Of a stretch of 64,000 nt of DNA, positions 11,146 to 21,582 are shown piece after piece. Source of the stretch: Bryopsis sp. KO-2023. Taxonomy: Eukaryota; Chlorophyta; Ulvophyceae; Bryopsidales; Bryopsidaceae. The DNA lies in NCBI GenBank assembly GCA_030272585.1, contig BSYQ01000013.1:744001-808000 (forward strand), given 5' to 3'. Both the position numbers and the translations under genes were made by a program. The notes beneath the pieces were generated by a model. That model had not been told where the DNA came from and made no database searches. It was given only the letters and a program-made list of their open reading frames with translations. The stretch's first letter is position 1. Each line of letters begins with the position of its first letter.

Positions 11146-14100
11146 ATGAACTGTAAGGCGTCGGTGGCGTGCACGGCCAGCAGTCCTGCTTTTCGATGTC
11201 GCGCCACCCGACTGCTCTCCTGGGCCTCGAGGAGAGCCCAATGCGAGAACTCGGCGACGCGACCGTCGTCCGTAACAGCGTTGAGGCGCGAGGACGCCAC
11301 GAATGTCGTGTGCGGATCGTTGCTTTATTGTCGGCGCGGCGATGAGAGGAGTTGGCGATGGCGGGACCTCAGCTTGCGGGAGTCCACGAGACTGGCGGCT
11401 TCGTCGTCCGCCAACCCGGCGAACGCGTCTTCTGAGGACGATACTCCAGTGAGTGGGACGCTAGTTGGATCCACTGGATCAACCACGCCAAAGATGTGAT
11501 CAAAAACTTTAAACGGAATAGACAAGTACATATATATATATATATTTATTTATTTATTTATTTAGGTGCGCCTTTCTCACAACAGCGCTAGGTCGTTTTC
11601 GTTTCAACCAGACAAAAAAATATCCACCATGCTTCACACGGGTTGAGTTCATTCAACTCGCACAATTTTTTTTTGGTGATTTCTTAAATTGTTTCTTGAC
11701 TTGCTACTTTTTTGTAACTTTTTAACAACTAAGAAATACACCTCCGTGTTTGATTTTTGTTCTTGCTCATTACGGGGCCATGATTGGATATTCCCTTCGA
11801 TTTTTTTTAACCGTTTTCCTTTTCAAATGTATTACAGTTAGGCTGAAAAAAAAAATGTAGCCCATCCATAGCACAAATTAGTCATCCGGGCATTACGCTA
11901 TAAATAGTTTTGGTGCCATAGTATCTATTCGGGCTCAATCCCAAAGCTCACTGTTGCTTCATTTTGACATTCTACCGGGTCCAATAATCGAAAAGCATCC
12001 AAAAATTAGTTGGATTGAACATGTGCATGAAGGTTGGCTTCTATATTTAGGAGTCGGATGGCAAACGCAAGCTGGGCTCCAATGTGCCATGGGGATCCGG
12101 AAAGATTTTCGAGGTATGTGCGTACACACAATCCTCCTTTTCGAACCTTCGCTGAATTTTTTTCAGATTATTTCTTCAGTTGTGTACCTTTTCTTGCACT
12201 TGATAGTTCATCCAAGAAAATAAAATCGGATTTTTTGAAAGTCAACAGATATTATGGATGCTTGATTGGATTTGAAACCTGATTAATGAGACATAACAAT
12301 TATAGTAATAAGAAGAACAAGAAAAAAAAAAATCGATGGAATCAAACTTTGCCCCCGATGAGGGCTCCAGCGTCATTTCCTCCACTCCCTGTTTCAAACA
12401 AATCAATATCTACATGTATACATGTTATCATTATTTGCTTTTTTGCTTCACCTTGCAAGTGAATGTTGCTCAGGCATTCTGGGTTTGTCAATATTTCTCA
12501 CTCAAATAACTTTTTTGCGTATGTGTGTGTGTGTGTGCATGAACCTTAGATCATGGTTCTATGGCTGTTCGCTTTCTGCGTATTTCGAGCCGGGATTTGG
12601 AGAGTGGGAATGTTTCTGTTGGGGATATCGTCAGAAACAGACCTCACTCCAGCTGGCCAGGCGGCGTTCACTCTCGGATTAGATATGTCGATGCTGGGGG
12701 CGACGATCCTCATTTTGAAAAAATCGTTGCAAGGGTTTCGACCGCTCAGGGAAAGGGGGCTCTTTCCTTTGCGCTTCAAAGGGAAATGGTGGATATTCGT
12801 TTTGGTGTCTTGTTTGTGGATCCCATTGGTGGATTGGCTCGGAGCGAAAATGATGGTGAGGTTTTGGCAGAAAATGAAAGATTGTTTTTTTTCCATTATT
12901 TGTGGTGGAAAATATGCCGAGTCCGTGGATCATGGCCCCCCCTCCCCCCTTATTTTTTTGTAAGGATTAAAAAATGATATGATATTTTTTTCTCTTTTTC
13001 GTTTTGTTCTTGTTTTAGGCTTCCCTGAATAGGGGGCGTGTTTGACAAAAACAAAAATTAGGGGGGGGGGGAGTTATAAAATATTACACGTTGATGTGCA
13101 TGTGAGAAGGAATTTTAGAAGTGGAGCAGCAATGTTTGATATCTGAAAAATACAGGTAAGAGATGCCACACATGCACACAAAAAAACTTGAGTTAACTTT
13201 GGCTAATCCAGTGCTGCATCTTTGGCTGAAGTGAGTCTGCTGCTTTTTTCCCCCCGAATTTTCCAGATTTGGTTTCCTGATCCAACAGATGGGTTGCCCT
13301 CCAATATGGAGGTGCAATTGGCCAGGGGATGCACGGTAAGCTTTTCAAATCAATCTCGTTTTAGTTGACATAAAATATTTAAAATATAAAAAAAAAGACT
13401 CATAGAAACCAAGACAGATAAACGGTCAGACTGTGGATGCTGAAGACCTCCAAAAGTTGATCCTAGATTTGAATGAATAAAAGAAAGATATCGACTTACT
13501 CCCTCCTTTTGGAAAGAATTCTGAGAAATAATTTGGCTGGTTTGTGGCAGTTCTTTTTTTTTTCTGGTTAGCTTTTGGTTTATTTTTGCAACGTCAAAGG
13601 TGCAAATACAGAAGCAAAACGATGGACCATATGGGGATTTGTTTTTTGAGTAAAGAAATGTTGATCACATTGTTTTTCTTCTCGTCCGCCGTGAATCTGA
13701 GTTACCATGGCGTAGGTGGTGGTGGTGTTTTTTGTTTTTTTTCCTACTTTTTTTCAAGTATTTTCTTTTTCTTTTTAAGGAATTTGAGCCAGAGATGAAC
13801 TGACAGGGCGTAATTTGTTTTGTGTCATAGATTCCAAATGTATTGTACTTCATTTTATTATCGATATGCGCACCGGTGTGGGAAGAGGTAAGTGGTAAAG
13901 AAAAGGTGGTTTAATGAAGAAAATGAATGAAAAGAAATAGAAATTTGGTGTGGGATATGTATAAAAAATATATATATTTCTTATGTTTGCATCTTTTTTT
14001 AGGTGGGGGCCATGGAGAGGGTCCAAGAAACTGATATTTTGAAAAAGTAAAATATACCTATAATGTCCGATTACTCTAAAAGGGCATAATTTGGCCTTGG

Positions 14101-14662
14101 AAAAAAAATAAATAATAGTAGATAAGAAAAATAGGTAAAATGGTTAAAAATTTGTTCTGACCAAATTTATCATGGTTGAATTTTTGGTGACTTTGGCCCC
14201 TATCGGCAAAAACTAATCCCAGCTTACGAAAGAAAAAAAAATTAGCAAAAATAATTCGGCGAAAAAAGAATTACGCTTTAATTGCATCTCCATCTTCTTA
14301 CGTTCGGCTCCCTGCCCCCAATTCACCTCGAAATAATTCACCTCGTGTCTCTCTCGTATTTCCCTTAACTTCTGTGTTTCTTGTTTCTTGTTCTGATTTC
14401 TTTTTTGTTTCTGATGCAGACGATGTTCCGAGGTTTTTTGCTGCCATCCCTAGGGAAATTCCTTCCGACCAATCTGGCCATCATTTCCTCCTCCTCCGTT
14501 TTCGCCATAATGCACGGCAGCTTGCGACAATTCCTCCCTCTGTTCGTTTTGGGGGTAGTTATCGCCAGGGCCTTCGTGGCATCCAACAATTTGCTACCGG
14601 CCATAGTCCTTCACAGCTTGTACAACTGCTACGTGTTTTTACACGTCCTTATGAGTTCTTGA
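11146..14662 (+). CDS. CPBP (CAAX/Rce1-type) intramembrane protease, plastid-targeted
   Basis: Exons 11146-11448, 12051-12113, 12474-12482, 12550-12855, 13267-13335, 13831-13887 and 14420-14662 are all in phase 0 and give 349 residues. Residues 1-100 are Arg-, Ser- and Ala-rich, as in a transit peptide. The C-terminus has the family motifs: ICAPVWEETMFRGFLLPSL (the Glu-Glu and Arg of EExxxR), then SSVFAIMHGSLRQFLPLFVL (the FxxxH motif) and VLHSLYNCY (HxxxN). These residues form the membrane-embedded metal site in CPBP proteases. Plants have chloroplast members, some of which affect chlorophyll and photosystem maintenance. The third exon would be a 9-nt microexon (Ala-Phe-Trp) joining PWGSGKIFE to IMVLWLFAF. 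If it is not real, the adjoining junction is still in phase without it. The splice between 13887 and 14420 falls inside the catalytic motif. Confidence 0.86.
11530..11564. repeat. AT-rich microsatellite in the first CPBP intron
   Basis: An alternating AT tract passes directly into a run of ATTT units. It lies inside the intron between the first and second CPBP exons. Confidence 0.8.
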
Positions 14663-15939
14663 AGAAATGCTTTCGCATTGTGCCCCCTTTTTTTTCCCTA
14701 TTTCTTTTCTCATTTTATACATAAAAATATATACATATATATATATTTATAACATTTTCGTGGGGGGTTTAGGACATGACAAAATGAGGGAAGGGGAGGG
14801 GTGACGACCGGAGGAAGAAAAAATTATATAAAAAAAAGCAGCAGATTTAATGACTTTCCAAGAAAAAATCAAACGAACGATAGTCCAAGGAGAAAAGGAA
14901 GCCTTTTTTGAATTGCGGTTATGAACGGGATAAATATGAAATATAATTATGCACTGTTTTTTGGGGGGAATTTTCTCTTCTTTTTTTGTTTTTTTTAATC
15001 TTGCACCCCAATTGCGCAGAATTATTTCTTGAATTAAAACCCAACATTTTTTTCATATGGATCCTTCTTTTATTTTGTTTTCATTAAAATGGAAGAAGGG
15101 GGGAAGGGTTATGTTCTGCTTAAATTTTTTTTGGAGTAAAGAGAAGAAAGGGAAGGGAGAAAAAAAAAAATCGAAACTGGGTGGTAGTGGGGTGATGTGG
15201 AATTTGCTGTTAGTGAATCAGAAACCAAAAAAGAATTCGAATCCTTTTTTTTTCCCCACAGAAATGTGTTTTTTCCCTGAATTCCTGGCGCTGCTTGGAA
15301 TATTCCCCTTCCCCCCCCCCTCATTCCTTTTTAATCCATGGAGTGAGCATTCATGCTCGATGGCATTTTATGTGAAAGATGGAGATCTTCACCGAATGCC
15401 ATGCAATGGGAACGGACAGTCTAGTCTTTAGAAGGCAGTCAGTCAGAACTATACAGCCGAAAGATGCCAAACTCTATGGATACAGAAATGGATGACCCCA
15501 AAATCTGTCTGCAAGAAAATCAGGCATGCCAATGTTGGGTTGGAACAAACACAGCGCAGCTGTAGTTGGGTGGATGTGCCGCCCTTTTTCCTTCTCCTCG
15601 CGAAGAAAAAATCTTACCAACATGGGGAGGAAATCGCTTCGATCGAAACTGTAGTGTAAATTGGAATGTGCTCTTCCTCCTCTTGATCAATCTAATATCT
15701 CCATCATGGAGCATCAGGAAGTATACTTTTGCACTGTTCTTTTCAAAAAAAAGGGCAACTCTCACCTCGGCACATGCATTTTTGATTTGCCGCAAGAAAT
15801 CGTACAGAATGGGACCGGTTGGCATTCATGGCTGGGTGCAGAGAGCATGGCAATAAAAACCTGTTGAAGAAAATGCCTCAAAATTGATGAAAGGTTGATA
15901 GACCAACAAGATATCCACCTTAAAGAGTCACCCTAAAGA
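14663..15939. other. Interval without a supportable gene
   Basis: AT-rich sequence with A, T and G homopolymers and no exon chain I can support. The open frame near 15358-15431 and those at 15566-15867 have no recognised motif. They could be decayed upstream parts of the S1 protease remnant that follows. Confidence 0.4.
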
Positions 15940-16219
15940 TTGTGGAAGCACAATAAATGCCAATTTCCTGCTGCCGACATCTCCAAAGCACAAAAAATTC
16001 ATAGAATCATCAACACATCACCGGACCAAGATACCAATTCAGCTCCAGCAGAGTTTTTTCTGCTGATGCAAAAACCCCAACACCCTCTGAAGAAGAAGGA
16101 CACAGTCTTGTCATGTTTAAGCTTTTGTCTCTCCAGAAATTGTGGTTTTCTGCCTGAAGGATTGGCTGTTCTGGATTCATCAGGTGACTCTGGAGGTCCA
16201 TTGCTGATTCCTGACAGCA

Positions 16220-16250
<31 letters not shown>

Positions 16251-16339
16251 TCATCATTGTTGCTGGGGATCCGAAATTTGATCGACTGGTGGGGATTTTA
16301 TCTTATGGCCTAGAAGGCTGTGTGAGAGAGAGAGAGAAC
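15940..16339 (+). pseudogene. Trypsin-like (S1) serine protease, C-terminal remnant
   Basis: An exon probably starting at 16137 (after CTCTCCAG) reads NCGFLPEGLAVLDSSGDSGG, followed by PLLIPDSK. GDSGGP is the S1 signature around the catalytic serine, preceded by the usual Cys and Asp. After a run of 29 G (16221-16249) the sequence continues LIIVAGDPKFDRLVGILSYG then LEGCV, the normal S1 region with the SWG-like and final Cys positions, but in another frame. As written, the frame after the G run gives a short wrong tail and stops. One G fewer or two more would restore the family frame. I see no His or Asp exons just upstream in good order, so this is a broken gene, a fragment, or a gene whose homopolymer was miscalled. 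Confidence 0.7.
16221..16249 (+). repeat. Homopolymer of 29 G inside the S1 protease frame
   Basis: The run follows the codons for Asp-Ser-Lys and lies between the GDSGGP motif and the LVGILSYG motif of the protease remnant. Its length decides which frame is read downstream. Long G runs also occur at 20416-20431, near 25600 and at matching places in the array, in or near S1-like sequence. Confidence 0.9.
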
Positions 16340-16921
16340 TAGAAGCACCAGGAACTACAAGATTACAATACATTTGCTCAAATGCATCTCGTTTTTATCT
16401 CGATGAAGTCGAGACTTAAAACCCAGTTCTGGGTTTCCAAACGCAATATTCTCAGCCATTTTTTTCTTACCAGTCCCCAAATTGGTCTCTTTTCTATTCT
16501 CACCACCCAATTTTCACACCGTGATTTGGATTCGATACCACACCAATAGACAACATATACCTTGCTTGTGCAAGTCTTGATTGATTTCAAAAGCTCGATG
16601 AACACACCCAGGGTCAAAACGGCAACAACTGCACCCTAATTTCAAACTGGTATCCTTCCAACAATTTTTCCTGCCTCTCCTGAACTTGGAGCTCGATTTT
16701 CCTCAATCTCAATCTCTTGGCGATCCAAGCACCATCTCGGGGCTGAGATTGGGGGAAATCGTTGATTTCCTCTATCGAGTTCTGCGGCTTGGTTTTCCTG
16801 AACCACATAATTTAATAATTATATAATTATGAAATTCATGTATATTCATGTATAATTCATGTAAATATACATGAAACACAATTTGCCTTGGGACTCTATA
16901 GAAAACTTGTTTCAACCAACA

Positions 16922-17175
16922 TTGAATATTCGTGACCAACACAACTGAAGAAGAGCAACTTGGTTTTTTTGTGTGGGGAAAATAATTTTCCTCACACAAA
17001 ATTGTTTATGGACCCATCCGAAGCTTATGCAACAAGTTTCCTCAAAGAAAAACACCTCAGCAACTTGAAAAGAAACCAGGGCACATTTGATGCAATTTTT
17101 TTTTGCAGTTTTTCAGTTGCACTGGCTGGACGGGAGGCTGTGTGGGGTTGTCGAATTTCCCCATGATTTTCTATC
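16922..17175 (+). repeat. Dispersed repeat, copy 2
   Basis: Diverged relative of 8182-8475 in the same orientation. The shared parts are AAGAGCAACTTGGTTTTTTT, the TGTGGGGAAAA block and GGCTGGACGGGAGGCTG followed by a CGAATTTCCC block. The region between the S1 remnant and the MFS gene (16340-18068) otherwise holds short open frames on both strands without motifs, and an AT-rich patch of repeated TATAATTATATAATTATG-like words near 16815-16870. Confidence 0.6.
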
Positions 17176-18068
17176 TCATTTTTTTCCCCTGTTGTTTTGC
17201 ATTTTGAACAGAGCCTTGGATTGCAAGCTTCTGACAATCGAACTGTTAAAAAAGTTAAAACAAAATAAAGTGAGACCTCAGATTTTCTTGAGAACATTGT
17301 TTAAAGTGTGGTCTGTACAAAATTGCTTGAAGGTGTGGATTGTGATCGTTCTACTGCGTCGGAAGTTCGTTGCTTACGTGAGTGGCAACACACTTTGGGC
17401 CATATTAGGATCTTGATTTGGGGTGCTTCAACATTGAAAAATGTGAGCCTCTGGTAGCTCCCCAAATAACCTTTGATATGCATCTAATCGAGACGGTTTT
17501 TGGCCATTTCAGGGGAAGCTTCCCATTCCTTAATAATGCTTCAAGGTTTTTGCAAGGGGGAGCGAGACAGCTCTTTTTTGGAACCCCTTTATTAACTAAG
17601 CGCTTTCCGCTAGCAGAAAATGGGAAAAAAAACGATCCAGGAGCTGATGGAAGGCTGATCCATCCTGCCCAAACCCAATTGCACTTCGTTGCAAAAATAA
17701 CAGGTCTTCCTAACCTTAGCATCAGAAACGTTAATGCAGGTTTGTTTTACGTCCAAAATAGCTCCCCCATTATTTGCCCGAACTTTTTCTTCCACAAAAC
17801 AAAACAGAAAATACAGGAACTGCTCTTATGGAGGATCGATGCAGGTGAAACAAACATGGGGTCCTCGAAACAGGTTTCTTGGGGGTGCTTGCGCGAGTGT
17901 TCGTGTGTATGGTATTTGATTTTACGACCTTTTGAGTGTGTAATCATGATTTGATTTGATTTGATTTTACGACCTTTTGAGTGACACCTTTCATAAAGTC
18001 TTCTCGTTTTGTTGGTTGATTGATTGCGCCTGGACCGATTGGTGAAACTGCTGAAAACTCTCAACATC

Positions 18069-19619
18069 ATGTCGAGCTATCAGCTTACGTCCCAGTTTCT
18101 GTTCCTGAGGGCGTGGCTTCGCCTCACCACTGTATTGCCGCACATACCGAATCCCTTCCCCAACCCACAACCCTTCTTGGTTTCCTGGATGGACGCTGGT
18201 GGCAGCGATGATTGGGAAACACCCATGCTGCCAACGGATTCACAGTCCCCCCACTCAAGGAAAGAAGCAGATGCGGTGTACCGGATAATCTCCCGGCGGC
18301 TGTTGCCTTTCGCGCTCGCTACGGCGGTGATGGGTTTGGTGAATCGAGCGAATATCGGGTTTGCGCAAATCGGCATGTCTGCTGATATTGGCATAACGAA
18401 GTCCGAATTCGGCGCTGCCTTCGGCCTGTATTTCGTGACCTTCACGATTTTTCAAATACCCAGCAATGCCGTGTTGGAGAAGGTGGGGGGTCCGACATGG
18501 CTTGGGGTGCTGCTGATCGGCTGGGGTTTGGCGGCCTCAGTTTCTGGACTAGTTCGTAACGCGATCCAGCTGTACGTTTGGCGTCTGGTATTGGGGATGT
18601 TTCAAGCGGGAGCGATTCCTGGTTTGATTTACTATCTTGCCCAATTCTTCCCGAATTCTCGCATGGGCGTAGCTTTTGCCATTACGAGTTGCGGTGCCCT
18701 GGCTGGGTTGGCCATCCTGGCCCCATTGTGTGCTGCATTTCTAGCCATGGATGGGGTTCTTGGATTCAGTGGCTGGCGGTGGATGCTCTTCCTGCAGGGC
18801 CTTCCATCGATTTTGCTGGGGGTGGGGGTGATGTTCCTGCCCAAATCACCCGAGTCTTTTCTCACAGAAAGCCAGCAGTCGATTTTGAAATGGGACAAAT
18901 GCACGGAGATACAAAAAAGCACCTTGATGCACCATAACATCCCTTACCTGTGGAAAACCGTGATATTAAACTGCAACATTTGGTTGGTCATGTTCTCCGC
19001 CTTTCTCATTTGTGTGCTGAGGTATACTGCCATGTTCTGGACCCCCTTTTGGATCGATGCTATGACTCATCGGGGCGGGCTGGATTGGAGACAGACAGAA
19101 ACCTCATCAGAAACTCATAATGGGGTTCAAGACGCGCTCTTGTCCAGCCTTCCATACGCTGTGTCAGCTGTGGGGAGTTTGGTTTTCGCTTGGACGGCAG
19201 AAAGACTGCATGATAGGACCTATCACTTGTCCGCATTGAGATTCGGGGGTGGGCTCGTTTTTGTGTTGCTTCCTTGGCTTGCGGAGGTTCACATTGTTCT
19301 GGGGTTTGTTGCATTGATTATTGGCCATGTGGGGGCAAGTGGAGGCCTAGGGATTTCCGTGTCCCTGAGTTTATCATTTTTGACGAATGAAAACAAGAGC
19401 TTCGGAGTTGCCTGGATGCATTCCATCATGAATCTGGGTGGGGTGTTCGGCCCCATGATTACTGGATTTCTTGCGGATGTGTCTGGGTCCTATGAGTCAG
19501 CGATTTGGGTGGTTGGGGGAATGTCTATGGTAGGGGGCATCATAACTTTGTTTTTGAAAGATAGTGTCAGGGAGGAGGCGAGAAGAAAGCGGCTGGAGTA
19601 TATTGCCCTTCAGGATTAG
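18069..19619 (+). CDS. Major facilitator superfamily transporter, anion:cation symporter type
   Basis: A single uninterrupted frame of 516 residues. After a hydrophilic N-terminus of about 75 residues (possibly a targeting extension), there are about 12 hydrophobic helices. LLPFALATAVMGLVNRANIG matches the first helix of the ACS family, normally ending in D/N-R-x-N-IGFA. Further conserved blocks are FQIPSNAVLEKVG, then YVWRLVLGMFQAGAIPGLIYYLAQFFPN, the family hallmark R-x-LLG--EAG-FPG--YYL--WFP. Members carry organic anions such as tartrate, phthalate, pantothenate or nicotinate with cations; the substrate here cannot be told. The gene has no intron, while nearly all its neighbours do. The ATG at 18069 is the first in frame. 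A start nearer residue 65 is possible. Confidence 0.88.
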   Translation: MSSYQLTSQFLFLRAWLRLTTVLPHIPNPFPNPQPFLVSWMDAGGSDDWETPMLPTDSQSPHSRKEADAVYRIISRRLLPFALATAVMGLVNRANIGFAQIGMSADIGITKSEFGAAFGLYFVTFTIFQIPSNAVLEKVGGPTWLGVLLIGWGLAASVSGLVRNAIQLYVWRLVLGMFQAGAIPGLIYYLAQFFPNSRMGVAFAITSCGALAGLAILAPLCAAFLAMDGVLGFSGWRWMLFLQGLPSILLGVGVMFLPKSPESFLTESQQSILKWDKCTEIQKSTLMHHNIPYLWKTVILNCNIWLVMFSAFLICVLRYTAMFWTPFWIDAMTHRGGLDWRQTETSSETHNGVQDALLSSLPYAVSAVGSLVFAWTAERLHDRTYHLSALRFGGGLVFVLLPWLAEVHIVLGFVALIIGHVGASGGLGISVSLSLSFLTNENKSFGVAWMHSIMNLGGVFGPMITGFLADVSGSYESAIWVVGGMSMVGGIITLFLKDSVREEARRKRLEYIALQD

Positions 19620-19769
19620 GTTGGATTATGATGTGGAGTGGATGGTGTTGGTTTTTTGTGCTTGAAAAGTTTCCCAGATGATCGACACCAACCCTTGGTT
19701 TGCTTGTCCAATACTGATATCAGTAAGGAAGAAATCAATTAAATTAGAAAGATTCAATTAATTTTTTAG

Positions 19770-20272
19770 GTGGGTTGCTTGTCATCAGTGCAAAAGAAAC
19801 GATTGCAGTTCCATTGTGTTTGTGTCTTTTTCCTTTGCCCCTCAATGTTTCCTTTCCGCGTGGATCATTGTGGGGAATGGCTGCACAGTCGCACACCCCC
19901 GGTAGCCTCTACAAACGATTTTTCGTGGCTGTCCATGGTTTCTCAACACCTCAGCAGTATCGATCGATGGGACATTCCCGTCGTTTCAATAATTGTTGGA
20001 ACACACTCGATCGACACTGTCGAGGTTATAATCTATCACTTGTAGAGAATTCCAGCCCGACCAGCCGTTTGCCGCACCCCGATTTAATGCGCGCGCGAAA
20101 AAATGGACGAGCAGGTCTTTCCCCCTTGTCATACTGTCTTGGCGCCGCCACCAGTTCGTCTGCTCCGCACGAACGCCCTCTAGGCCTCTCCTTCGTGATC
20201 TTTCTGGTAGCTCTGTCTGCTATCTATCCATGCTCCACTTCGAAACGAATTCGTTTTCAAGAGGACAGGATG
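19770..20272 (+). pseudogene. S1 protease-like remnant left of the array
   Basis: A frame at 19770-20045 contains HCGEWLHSRTPP and then IPVVSIIVGTHSIDTVEVII, ending YHL. The second block resembles the S1 segment before the catalytic Asp (V--G-H------V--II-H). Another frame stays open to about 20270 and ends at a GTAAGC donor. The sequence just after it (20268-20460) is homologous to the sequence after a like donor in each array unit (25441 and so on). So this appears to be an older, diverged relative of the S1-like ORF in the units. No clean exon model or catalytic triad is visible. I rate the family call as likely but not proven. Confidence 0.4.
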
Positions 20273-20460
20273 GAGTAAGCTAAGTAGCATGGACCAGTTT
20301 TTCTCAACAGAAAGCAACAACCAAGGGTATGACACCCTTTAATTTCATAAATTCATTGGAATTGCTCTGAATCCCTGCTGCCATGTCCTGTGCAGGTCTG
20401 GGGTTGGCTTGCGTGGGGGGGGGGGGGGGGGCGATCAGAAACGGTGGAAACTCTGCTGAA
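20268..20460 (+). repeat. Diverged partial copy of array sequence, left flank
   Basis: Aligns with 25438-25645 of unit 1: GGATGGAGTAAGCTAAG, the ATGGACCAG and AACAGAAAGCAACAACCAAG blocks, a G run and GGTGGAAACTCTGCT. After the G run this copy has GATCAGAAAC where the units have GTTTCTGATC, its exact reverse complement, which indicates a 10-base microinversion. The region 20461-20699 next to it has no feature I can support. Confidence 0.75.
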
Positions 20461-20721
20461 ATTGCTCTCGACCAGGGGAGGCTGCTTGTTGCTTGAAAAC
20501 TTAGCTTGATGATGACGGAGAGTCGATCAGGGAAAAGTAAGAACAAATATCTATAAGATTTAAAACAAACACAAACATGAAGCAAAAATCAAAAAGTATC
20601 GGAAAAAAAGGACAAGCGAAGACATTGATGTTTTTTTGGCGGTTCAAATTTTGTATTCCCAAGGATATGCTGGGATAGCCCAAGGGATTTGGTTTCGTAA
20701 GTTTTTCTACCAGTTTTTCAG

Positions 20722-20836
20722 GCAGCAGCAACCGCCGTTTTCAACGGAGATGCATGAAAAAGAAGTGGATGGCTCCGAGCTCTTTGTTGGGGAAGCCCAA
20801 ACGAATAGAATCCACAGAATTATTATGGCAGAATAA
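20722..20836 (+). CDS. Terminal exon of an unidentified gene, unit 1
   Basis: After the acceptor ACCAGTTTTTCAG the frame reads QQQPPFSTEMHEKEVDGSEL and FVGEAQTNRIHRIIMAE, then TAA. It is acidic then basic, with no motif I know. In units 2-4 the upstream partner would be the end of the previous unit, but in unit 1 it is unique sequence, so an upstream exon shared by all copies is unlikely. Copies: 28482-28596, 36219-36333 and 43968-44082, with one Lys codon change (AAG to AAA at 20756 and equivalents). Confidence 0.35.
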
Positions 20837-21041
20837 GGCTCCATAATGCTCCATCGTATTTGCTTGATGTGTGCATGTGGTGTGACACACTCTTGATAAT
20901 CATCTGTGTGTAAAACAAAAAAAACGGTGCAAATGGGGCAAACGATCGAGTAGGTTGTTAACAGAAAATTTATTGCAGCGTCAAAATCTGTGACTCATTG
21001 GTGTGCTGGCATTCGTTGTTGATTAACGAGATTAGATTTTC

Positions 21042-21386
21042 AGAGCTGAGGAAAGACCGACTCAATCTCGGATGGGGTGGGAAGAATCGAGTGCAAAGGA
21101 GGGAGGAGAGGCAGCCACGCTGGGTGATGATGGACTGCTATGGGAAAATTCCTCCCAAAGTTGGAGGCATCCACAACTCTGCCAGCTGGCAGCAAACGAA
21201 TGCAAGCGAGCTCCAGGGCTGCCACCCACCCGGGCTCGACCTGCCTCCAGGATGTTTGAAATGGAATGTCCAGTCAGCAATCGACATCCCGATCAGAATT
21301 TAGATTTGCCTCCAGGGTTGAATCCACCAGGCCTGAGAGCCTTGAAGAAGAACGATCAAGAACGATCCGGCATCCCCGATGTCTGA
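21042..21386 (+). CDS. Unidentified exon, acidic Gly/Ser/Pro-rich, unit 1
   Basis: Follows the acceptor AGATTTTCAG. The frame reads AEERPTQSRMGWEESSAKEG, then GEAATLGDDGLLWENSSQSW, later ARPASRMFEMECP and PPGLNPPGLRALKKNDQERS, ending GIPDV and TGA. The start of this exon is paralogous to the coiled-coil exon at 25819, which follows the same acceptor block. It overlaps the start of the next ORF out of frame. No family recognised. Copies lie at about 28802-29146, 36539-36883 and 44288-44632. Confidence 0.35.
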   Translation, partial: RAEERPTQSRMGWEESSAKEGGEAATLGDDGLLWENSSQSWRHPQLCQLAANECKRAPGLPPTRARPASRMFEMECPVSNRHPDQNLDLPPGLNPPGLRALKKNDQERSGIPDV

Positions 21387-21582
21387 CATGGCAGCCAAAG
21401 TGAAGGATCTGCTGCCAACATCCCCTACTTTGCATCCTGGTCAATTCATGGCTGCCAATGCTGAGGATACGGTGGTGCAGAGCAGCGAGTGTGAGTGTAA
21501 GGAAATTTTTTCGATTGCTGAGCAAGGAGTGGGATTCGAGCAAGGTGGCCAACTGGATCCGGTGGGGCAGAACCAAATTTAA
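21379..21582 (+). CDS. Short acidic ORF ending in a conserved coding block, unit 1
   Basis: 67 residues from ATG at 21379: MSDMAAKVKDLLPTSPTLHP, then DTVVQSSECECKEIFSIAEQ and GGQLDPVGQNQI before TAA. The 3' part recurs at 23977-24072 with an in-frame loss of eight codons and the same stop, which supports real coding at least in the past. Function unknown. Copies: 29139-29342, 36876-37079 and 44625-44828. Confidence 0.45.
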   Translation: MSDMAAKVKDLLPTSPTLHPGQFMAANAEDTVVQSSECECKEIFSIAEQGVGFEQGGQLDPVGQNQI

